DNA from: Phoronis ovalis
Taxonomy: Eukaryota > Phoronida > Phoronidae
Length of the DNA stretch: 24,450 bases
Assembly: GCA_028565635.1 (NCBI GenBank)
Contig: JAOXYB010066167.1
Location: forward strand, 1-24,450
Direction: 5' to 3'
Shown here: in pieces, positions 22,601 to 24,450 of the stretch
Position numbering within the stretch: position 1 is the stretch's first letter
Layout: each line of letters starts with the position of its first letter
Notes under the pieces: model-generated
Databases searched by the model: none
What the model saw: only the letters and a program-made list of their open reading frames with translations
Told to the model about the DNA's origin: nothing
Program-made: the position numbers and the translations under genes

Positions 22601-23740
22601 CACGGGCAGCTAGTCAACCAGCACCAGATCAAAAATCTCCTATTACACCCAACTTATCGCCAGGAGCAGTCAGTATTGGTCAGCATCGTATGCCTTTTAT
22701 TGTTCACGAGCCTCCGAGAGACATGAGGGCAGAACCTAAAACACCACGAGAAAGTGAATCACTGCGAACCCGAGAGTTGCCATATACAACTGATCCTCGT
22801 TTTGCTGCAGCTGATGGTCGAATGTCTCTTCCTTTCCCGCCTGAGCACTATCTGCCACGTATGCCTGTGAATATTGCTATCCCACACGTAGCTGTTGATC
22901 CCAAGTTGATGATGGCTGCAGCATCAGCAGGAGAGTACCTTGCCTCACCTGCAATGATGCCAGGAATGGTGCCGCATGTGTACCAGCAACACCAAGTGCA
23001 GGACTCAAAATCAGAACGTCGTATGACACCTGAGATGGTGCATCCAGTTTCTCGTCCACCTTCTGTTCCTGGTATACCACATGGGTTGATTCCCCCAACG
23101 GATATGATGCTGAGGACATCTGACCCATTCACTCTGATGCAGGTGGGTATTTGAACCAAGAAATCTATTAATTTTCCAGATACAGAGCAAAGCAATGTGC
23201 AACTAACAGTCATGCACGGAGCTGTTTGTGAACATCTATCAAGAAGTTAAATTTCAAAAAATTAGAATTACTTTTCATCAAAATCAAAACAAAGCTGTCT
23301 TCACAAGTGCAGGAGGCTTCTTTCTTGGGAACTGACTCTAGCTTTCCTCATAATAAGATGTTTGCTAATTTTGCTCAAGAGACTATAAATAATCTTAGCT
23401 AATGTATTTAATTTTTGCTGCATTATATTACATGCTGTATGATAACAGGTCCAAGGTTTAGCTCAATTTTGGAGTGGGTTTGGTGTAGTTACAATAATAA
23501 TGAATAATAATGCATACTTGTTCTGTTTCTTAACAGAGATACCCAGCTATGTGGCAAGGTAGCTTGACTGTAAAGAATGACCATTCCAATGTTCAGATGC
23601 ATTACATTGCGGGCAACAAACTGTTGATCAAAGAATCATTACCCATGCCAACCTCAGAGTTAGATGTACCCATTCTTAGGATCAGTCAACGAATGCGGCT
23701 TGAAGCAAACCAACTGGATGGGGTTCAGAAACGTATGCAG
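4479..23740 (+). CDS. SPEN: SPEN / split ends orthologue, partial at both ends (17 exons)
   Basis: Spliced coding region: join(4479..4658, 4858..5000, 5815..5926, 6084..6172, 6375..6523, 7816..7941, 8667..8894, 9092..9246, 10364..10507, 10759..18460, 18740..18902, 19266..20076, 20473..20632, 21057..21226, 21383..21522, 22457..23142, 23537..23740). Every junction is GT-AG and every phase matches, giving 3,787 uninterrupted codons. Domain order is RS linker, three RRMs, RGG segment, giant disordered region, Pro/His/Gln linker and SPOC start. This order and the length separate it from the short relatives RBM15/spenito. SPEN proteins are nuclear co-repressors that bind RNA through the RRMs and recruit NCoR/SMRT and histone deacetylases through SPOC. 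They act in Notch (with RBPJ/Su(H)), nuclear-receptor, Wnt and EGFR signalling. The start codon, the RRM1 found in most homologues and the C-terminal half of SPOC are outside the window. Exon numbers here are local to the window. Isoforms and UTRs cannot be seen. Confidence 0.95.
4858..5000 (+). CDS. SPEN: Exon 2: end of RS linker and first strand of RRM2-equivalent
   Basis: The acceptor is TTTTTCCAG and the donor GTACAA. The exon joins exon 1 through a split Ser codon and ends after the first base of an Asp codon. The first 35 or so residues are Ser/Thr/Lys-rich, with a charged segment (VERKEAEKSGERLN). The last residues, GIRVSGLPLRST, match human SPEN IKVQNLPVRST at the start of RRM2. This is the beta-1 strand, with an atypical RNP2 in which Arg takes the usual aromatic position. 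Reading past the donor stays open to about 5236 but encodes an AT-rich, hydrophobic stretch that looks intronic. Confidence 0.9.
5001..5814 (+). other. Intron 2 (814 bp) within the first RRM
   Basis: GT-AG intron that splits RRM2-equivalent after its first strand. The first 236 bases stay open in the frame of exon 2, but the encoded sequence is hydrophobic and AT-driven. It contains a 15-bp exact tandem duplication at 5432-5461. Nothing else recognised. Confidence 0.8.
5432..5461. repeat. Two exact tandem copies of a 15-bp unit
   Basis: GCTAGAGGCCAGGGT occurs at 5432-5446 and immediately again at 5447-5461, inside intron 2. No further copies are adjacent. Confidence 0.85.
5815..5926 (+). CDS. 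SPEN: Exon 3: core of RRM2-equivalent
   Basis: The acceptor is AATTTTAG and the donor GTAAGC. The exon completes the Asp codon begun in exon 2 and encodes DTSLRDGLFHQYKKHGKV, the first RRM helix and beta 2. It continues TTVVVEGNGEERYAIVSFK, where RYAIVSF is the RNP1-like strand. Human SPEN RRM2 reads DTSLKDGLFHEFKKFGKV at this position. The near identity is the strongest single piece of evidence that this is SPEN and not RBM15, and that it is the second RRM of the family. Confidence 0.96.
6084..6172 (+). CDS. SPEN: Exon 4: C-terminal half of RRM2-equivalent
   Basis: The acceptor is TTTTTTGTAG and the donor GTAAGT. The exon encodes PEDAEKALEASQGKMFFG followed by TKILVKPHEGF: the second RRM helix, the FFG turn and the last beta strand. 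Human SPEN has EKALTASKGKLFFGMQIEV here. It ends after one base of a Glu codon that exon 5 completes. The short 157-bp upstream intron (5927-6083) lies inside the RRM. Confidence 0.95.
6375..6523 (+). CDS. SPEN: Exon 5: acidic inter-RRM linker and first half of RRM3-equivalent
   Basis: The acceptor is TTACTTTGTAG and the donor GTAAGT. It begins with an acidic linker (EVEDQEDEEPQLDLD) and then YHPKSTRTLFIGNLEKEV, matching human FHPKATRTLFIGNLEKTT. LFIGNL is a canonical RNP2. It continues with QQELRDTFKPYGDIL, the first helix and turn. The exon ends in phase 0 at the middle of the domain. In human SPEN RRM3 is a principal RNA-binding domain. The canonical RNP2 and RNP1 here suggest RNA contact is kept. 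Confidence 0.96.
6524..7815 (+). other. Intron 5 (1,292 bp) within the second RRM
   Basis: GT-AG intron between the two halves of RRM3-equivalent. AT-rich unique sequence with a small hairpin (CTAACAC...GTGTTAG) near 6987-7006. No exon, transposon end or RNA gene could be supported. Confidence 0.8.
7816..7941 (+). CDS. SPEN: Exon 6: second half of RRM3-equivalent
   Basis: The acceptor is TTGTTTTCCAG and the donor GTAAGT. The 126-bp exon (42 codons, phase 0 at both ends) encodes DIDIKKQGAVSAYAFVQYTD, which contains the RNP1 strand AYAFVQY. It then encodes IASVTRALKAMDGQHIGANK, the second helix and final strand. Human SPEN reads DIDIKKVNGVPQYAFLQYCD. The upstream intron (6524-7815, 1,292 bp) splits the domain exactly in half. 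Confidence 0.96.
7942..8666 (+). other. Intron 6 (725 bp)
   Basis: GT-AG intron between exon 6 and exon 7, near the RRM3-RRM4 boundary. AT-rich; the frame of exon 6 stays open for 117 bases into it by chance. I see no repeats or other features. Confidence 0.8.
8667..8894 (+). CDS. SPEN: Exon 7: end of RRM3 and most of RRM4-equivalent
   Basis: The acceptor is TTATTTCCAG and the donor GTTTGT. It is 228 bp, phase 0 at both ends. It opens with LGFGKSMPTNCVWVDDLAES, matching human LGFGKSMPTNCVWLDGLSSN almost residue for residue. This is the short inter-domain segment that packs RRM3 against RRM4 in the human protein. VWVDDL is the RNP2 strand, FGRFGPV the helix-1/strand-2 turn, and HRGLVYFD a degenerate RNP1. 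The end, NEMRGRALAGRKIQ, is helix 2 and the start of the last strand. Confidence 0.96.
9092..9246 (+). CDS. SPEN: Exon 8: last strand of RRM4 and downstream charged segment
   Basis: The acceptor is TGTAATTACAG and the donor GTTAGA. It starts in phase 0 with IDFASRDCQNDFYERMERSG, like human VDFANRESQLAFYHCMEKSG, so it closes the RRM4-equivalent and enters its C-terminal helix. The rest (RPGERPEDRSRAFRGSSYEA and after) is Arg/Glu/Tyr-rich and resembles the charged region after RRM4 in human SPEN. It ends with two bases of an Arg codon that either exon 9 or exon 10 can complete. Confidence 0.95.
9247..10363 (+). other. Intron 8 (1,117 bp)
   Basis: GT-AG intron between RRM4 and the RGG exon. It holds several overlapping short open stretches on both strands (about 9294-9578) that lack codon bias or homology. 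It also has small palindromes such as CTGTTAATGCTAACAG near 9740 and CAGACATAGATGTCTG near 9820. No element recognised. Confidence 0.8.
10364..10507 (+). CDS. SPEN: Exon 9: RGG-box-like exon, frame-neutral
   Basis: The acceptor is TTTTTTATTGCAG and the donor GTAAGG. The 144-bp exon encodes about 48 residues with the RGG-type cluster TRGGYFDGRGRSTRGRNM, then FRGGRERGSFDEYNRG and an Arg-rich end. RGG/RG segments next to RRMs usually add non-specific RNA affinity and are methylated by protein arginine methyltransferases. The phase is 2 at both borders, and exon 8 can join exon 10 without a frame change, so skipping would remove only this box. Whether skipping occurs cannot be told from DNA. Confidence 0.9.
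10759..18460 (+). CDS. SPEN: Exon 10: giant disordered central exon of SPEN
   Basis: The acceptor is TTTCTGTTTCAG and the donor GTAACA. It is 7,702 bp with no stop, about 2,567 codons. A single giant exon after the RRMs is a hallmark of SPEN genes. Regions in order: Arg/Asp/Glu-rich (10759-11040); Arg/Ser-rich (11040-11620); Ser then acidic tract (11630-11690); short helical island (11700-11920); coiled-coil-like Gln/Met segment (11997-12050); ordered island (12450-12610); Ser-Pro-rich block (12640-12860); helical islands (13048-13343); Lys/Ser-rich block (13500-14930); acidic-aromatic motifs (14930-16200); poly-Lys nuclear-localisation-like run (16885-16910); Ala-rich helix (17550-17680); AT-hook-like basic motif (17900-17932); and a hydrophobic patch DLFMWLQRQREQI near the end. 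In vertebrates this stretch holds the nuclear-receptor and RBPJ docking sites. I could not align those here. The antisense and other-frame open stretches inside it reflect Lys/Ser codon bias. Confidence 0.96.
14810..14851 (+). repeat. In-frame 21-bp tandem duplication (KHDKDVV twice)
   Basis: Two exact 21-bp copies at 14810-14830 and 14831-14851 encode KHDKDVV twice, followed by a third partial start (KHEK). It lies in the Lys-rich block of exon 10. Identity at every third base points to a recent slippage or unequal-exchange event. Confidence 0.9.
18740..18902 (+). CDS. SPEN: Exon 11: Pro/Ser-rich linker exon
   Basis: The acceptor is TTTTTGTGCAG and the donor GTATGT. It joins exon 10 in phase 0 and ends one base into a Glu codon. 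It encodes about 54 residues: MPPLSTQSSSDSIQAPPVVS, a repeated QAPPV element, an acidic helix (EEMSDLDKTIDDVSKGLF), then a Pro-rich end. No known domain. The acidic amphipathic segment is a possible docking peptide. Confidence 0.87.
18903..19265 (+). other. Intron 11 (363 bp)
   Basis: GT-AG intron between exons 11 and 12. AT-rich unique sequence; a minus-strand open stretch across it is not supported. Nothing recognised. Confidence 0.75.
19266..20076 (+). CDS. SPEN: Exon 12: His/Gln/Pro/Ser-rich linker exon
   Basis: The acceptor is TTTAAATTTCAG and the donor GTAGGT. The 811-bp exon encodes about 270 residues with no stop. The composition (His-Gln, Pro-Ser, Met-Pro) is typical of the disordered region before SPOC. 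Locally more structured stretches include HHQVMPQSSSGHIG, a His-rich part around HHMLPALPENQHQHALFFAG, and GRPGPIPELIRHPI. It ends with two bases of an Arg codon completed by exon 13. Minus-strand open stretches across it have no support. Confidence 0.9.
20077..20472 (+). other. Intron 12 (396 bp) with a tandem repeat near its 3' end
   Basis: GT-AG intron. A 26-bp tandem repeat (20347-20425) ends about 50 bases before the acceptor at 20472, in the region where a branch point would lie. Otherwise T-rich unique sequence. Confidence 0.8.
20347..20425. repeat. 26-bp tandem repeat, two exact copies and one partial
   Basis: The unit AATGTTATTTATTTATACCA plus ATGTAC is present exactly at 20347-20372 and 20373-20398. 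A diverged third copy (AATGTTATTTATTTACATCA...) follows to about 20425, and further decayed traces run towards 20455. A minisatellite-like local expansion in intron 12. Confidence 0.85.
20473..20632 (+). CDS. SPEN: Exon 13: linker exon
   Basis: The acceptor is TTGTGTTATTCAG and the donor GTAAGT. After completing an Arg codon it encodes FGPPEPRHGQHPVIVSSQHQ, then a Ser/Trp/Asp turn (HSGSWDSRPN) and a Tyr/Lys/His end (QYNIARKEHFPQGQ). It ends in phase 0. No known domain; composition is continuous with exons 12 and 14. The frame is fixed by both splice junctions. Confidence 0.85.
20633..21056 (+). other. Intron 13 (424 bp)
   Basis: GT-AG intron between exons 13 and 14. Its middle is a diverged tandem repeat with a unit near 59 bp (20817-20970). 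Nothing else recognised. Confidence 0.75.
20817..20970. repeat. Diverged tandem repeat, unit about 59 bp
   Basis: CAGTAACAAG ends two successive units, near 20875-20884 and 20934-20943. In each case it is followed by a diverged AGAACTTCTATATCATACTTT / AGACTGCTGTATCATACTTT segment (20895-20912 region and 20951-20970). A third, weaker unit precedes from about 20817. Units differ by many substitutions, so this is an old duplication. Confidence 0.6.
21057..21226 (+). CDS. SPEN: Exon 14: linker exon
   Basis: The acceptor is TTTGGTTTACAG and the donor GTACTT. It starts in phase 0 with TIEKVPNPHSMALPMGGRHG and continues through a Thr/His/Asp stretch to VSPSIREDRYDHPSR. It ends with two bases of an Arg codon. 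Disordered, basic and His-rich, with no recognised motif. The donor is weaker than its neighbours, but the join to exon 15 keeps the frame. Confidence 0.83.
21383..21522 (+). CDS. SPEN: Exon 15: linker exon
   Basis: The acceptor is TTTACTCTTTCAG and the donor GTAAGT. It completes Arg and encodes TPTSKPEDLSHHHPSQRDIR, then LLSEPARTDARTPRSPHLIA and EHHP. TPRSP is a proline-directed kinase-type site. It ends one base into the next codon (Cys once spliced). The ordinary 934-bp intron downstream separates it from exon 16. Confidence 0.83.
21523..22456 (+). other. Intron 15 (934 bp)
   Basis: GT-AG intron between exons 15 and 16. Very AT-rich unique sequence. Minus-strand open stretches at about 21686-21901 and 22119-22304 are short, A/T-driven and unrecognised. 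No transposon ends seen. Confidence 0.75.
22457..23142 (+). CDS. SPEN: Exon 16: helical and Pro/Met-rich region just before SPOC
   Basis: The acceptor is TCTTCTTTAG and the donor GTGGGT. The 686-bp exon begins LHQPSPQSPVSSQYSQQVMQ. It then has an Ala/Gln-rich helix (MAQKAAELQRTMAHLQAQAR), a mixed segment with FIVHEPPRDMRAEPKTPRES, and a Pro/Met-rich part with LPFPPEHYLPRMPVNIAIPH. The end, MMLRTSDPFTLMQ, leads straight into the SPOC strand of exon 17, as the equivalent LLQRYP-type segment does in family members. It ends in phase 0. Antisense open frames here are by-products of composition. Confidence 0.92.
23143..23536 (+). other. Intron 16 (394 bp) before the SPOC exon
   Basis: GT-AG intron between the pre-SPOC linker and exon 17. 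AT-rich; no repeats or other signals recognised. Confidence 0.8.
23537..23740 (+). CDS. SPEN: Exon 17: N-terminal part of SPOC domain
   Basis: The acceptor is TGTTTCTTAACAG and the donor GTGAGT. The exon is 204 bp (68 codons, phase 0 at both ends). It encodes RYPAMWQGSLTVKNDHSNVQ, then MHYIAGNKLLIKESLPMPTS and ILRISQRMRLEANQLDGVQK. Human SPEN SPOC has YPIVWQGLLALKND and LRIAQRMRLEATQLEGV at the same places. The Lys of KND and the three Arg of LRISQRMR correspond to the basic patch that in human SPEN binds the acidic LSD tail of SMRT/NCoR and phosphorylated polymerase II tail. SPOC is about 165 residues, so roughly the C-terminal 60% must be in exons past 24450. Confidence 0.96.
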
Positions 23741-24450
23741 GTGAGTTGTGTTTAGAGACTACGTATTATTCCTAAAATTATTCGAAATTGCCGAAGGTGT
23801 AGTGTTAGGTATAGGGCAAAAGACAAAGTGATTTAATTTTTGATTTAAGGGGGCGAGAACCGTTTATTTCTTAGTTAACTTTGTTACAATGTATCTTTAA
23901 AACGAAACTAAAAGTATTATAATGTATACATTTTGTTTTTAGTCAGTTTTTTTTTCTTTCAATCCGACCACATTTTGGTCCAATTTGTTGCCATGGTAAC
24001 GAAATTTCTGCCATTTACCGCAAAAACTACAGTTTCAACTTTATAAGAATTTAACTTTTACACCTTTTGAGGAAATCGCGTAATTCAAATTGTATCCGAG
24101 AATGCCACGTGTCTAGCACAAAAATGTGTCAAAATTTTGATGAATAACTCTGTTAATTTGCAACATTGTTTCAAAGACGGGCCACTGGTTTGAAGTTTGG
24201 GCGTCTGCAATTTTATTCCGGACATGTCCCTGAAAATAATACCAGACGCCCTTTCAAAAATCCGAGACACATTAGTGTCTTCTTGCGATATAGCCACTAA
24301 AACTTCATAACACACTGAGATAATTAGTTAATTAATTCAAATCACAGCAGATATACAAATTCAAAAGCCTAGGAAATCGAGATTTCAATCCTATAAACTT
24401 CAAACAGTCCTCGTGGAGCAATTTTCACTCCAAAACAGCGGGAAACCATT
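23741..24450 (+). other. Start of intron 17, possible dispersed repeat, runs off the window
   Basis: It begins with the GTGAGT donor after exon 17. I found no SPOC-like coding sequence (expected next: a strand like human VETDYCLLLALPCG), so the next exon is beyond the window. From about 23960 the composition shifts to motif-rich sequence with palindromes (GACC...GGTC at 23966-23980, an X-box-like site at 23987-24000, and a stem-loop at 24199-24251). This suggests part of a dispersed repeat whose right end is not in the window. Confidence 0.6.
24199..24251. repeat. Inverted repeat, stem GGGCGTCTG / CAGACGCCC
   Basis: A perfect 9-bp stem at 24199-24207 and 24243-24251. Weaker pairing continues inward (ATTTTATT against AATAAT), and the loop contains the palindrome GGACATGTCC (24220-24229). 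Probably part of a repeat family. Confidence 0.6.

Noticed and set aside
4479-23740. Assignment to RBM15/spenito instead of SPEN
   Set aside because: RBM15-type proteins are under about 1,000 residues, with a short RRM-to-SPOC linker. Here the linker exceeds 3,300 residues, and the RRM sequences match SPEN RRM2-4.
24085-24315. 76-residue minus-strand open frame in the right-hand intron
   Set aside because: Not recognised as any protein; it crosses the stem-loop and probable repeat sequence.

Overview
This window is a stretch of an intron-rich, AT-rich animal genome. Almost all of it belongs to one plus-strand gene, an orthologue of SPEN (split ends, SHARP, MINT), the giant nuclear RNA-binding transcriptional co-repressor. 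The identification rests on three consecutive RRM domains whose sequence and spacing match SPEN RRM2-RRM4, a single huge low-complexity exon of about 7.7 kb, and the first half of a SPOC domain at the right end. There is no bacterial-type operon, ribosome-binding site or tRNA. All 16 introns I could place between the exons use GT-AG borders. The many short introns and two small inverted-repeat DNA transposons suggest an invertebrate bilaterian, possibly a mollusc or other lophotrochozoan, but the window does not fix the phylum.

Layout. Positions 1-4478 hold no recognisable exon. This is probably the intron that follows the exon for RRM1 and the start codon, which lie outside the window. It carries two non-autonomous inverted-repeat transposons: 467-1079, with a perfect 9-bp target duplication, and 2168-2746, flanked by TTAA. 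Exons 1-2 (4479-5000) encode an RS-rich linker and the start of the first RRM. Exons 2-4 give the first RRM, exons 5-7 the second, and exons 7-8 the third. Exon 9 (10364-10507) is a small RGG-box exon. Exon 10 (10759-18460) encodes about 2,567 mostly disordered residues rich in Ser, Lys, Asp and Glu. Exons 11-16 encode a Pro/His/Gln/Met-rich linker, and exon 17 (23537-23740) opens the SPOC domain. The remaining SPOC exons and the stop codon lie beyond 24450.

The 17 exons join in one frame, with every splice phase matching, into 3,787 codons. This already exceeds human SPEN (about 3,660 residues) although both termini are missing. By family knowledge, the RRMs bind structured RNA, the disordered middle docks partner transcription factors and chromatin proteins, and SPOC recruits NCoR/SMRT-type co-repressors and phosphorylated RNA polymerase II.

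I found no evidence of a wholly new biological system. The main points of interest are the two transposons, an array of acidic-aromatic motifs in the giant exon, several ordered-looking islands in otherwise disordered sequence, two frame-neutral exons (RS and RGG), and repeat or palindromic structure in the introns.
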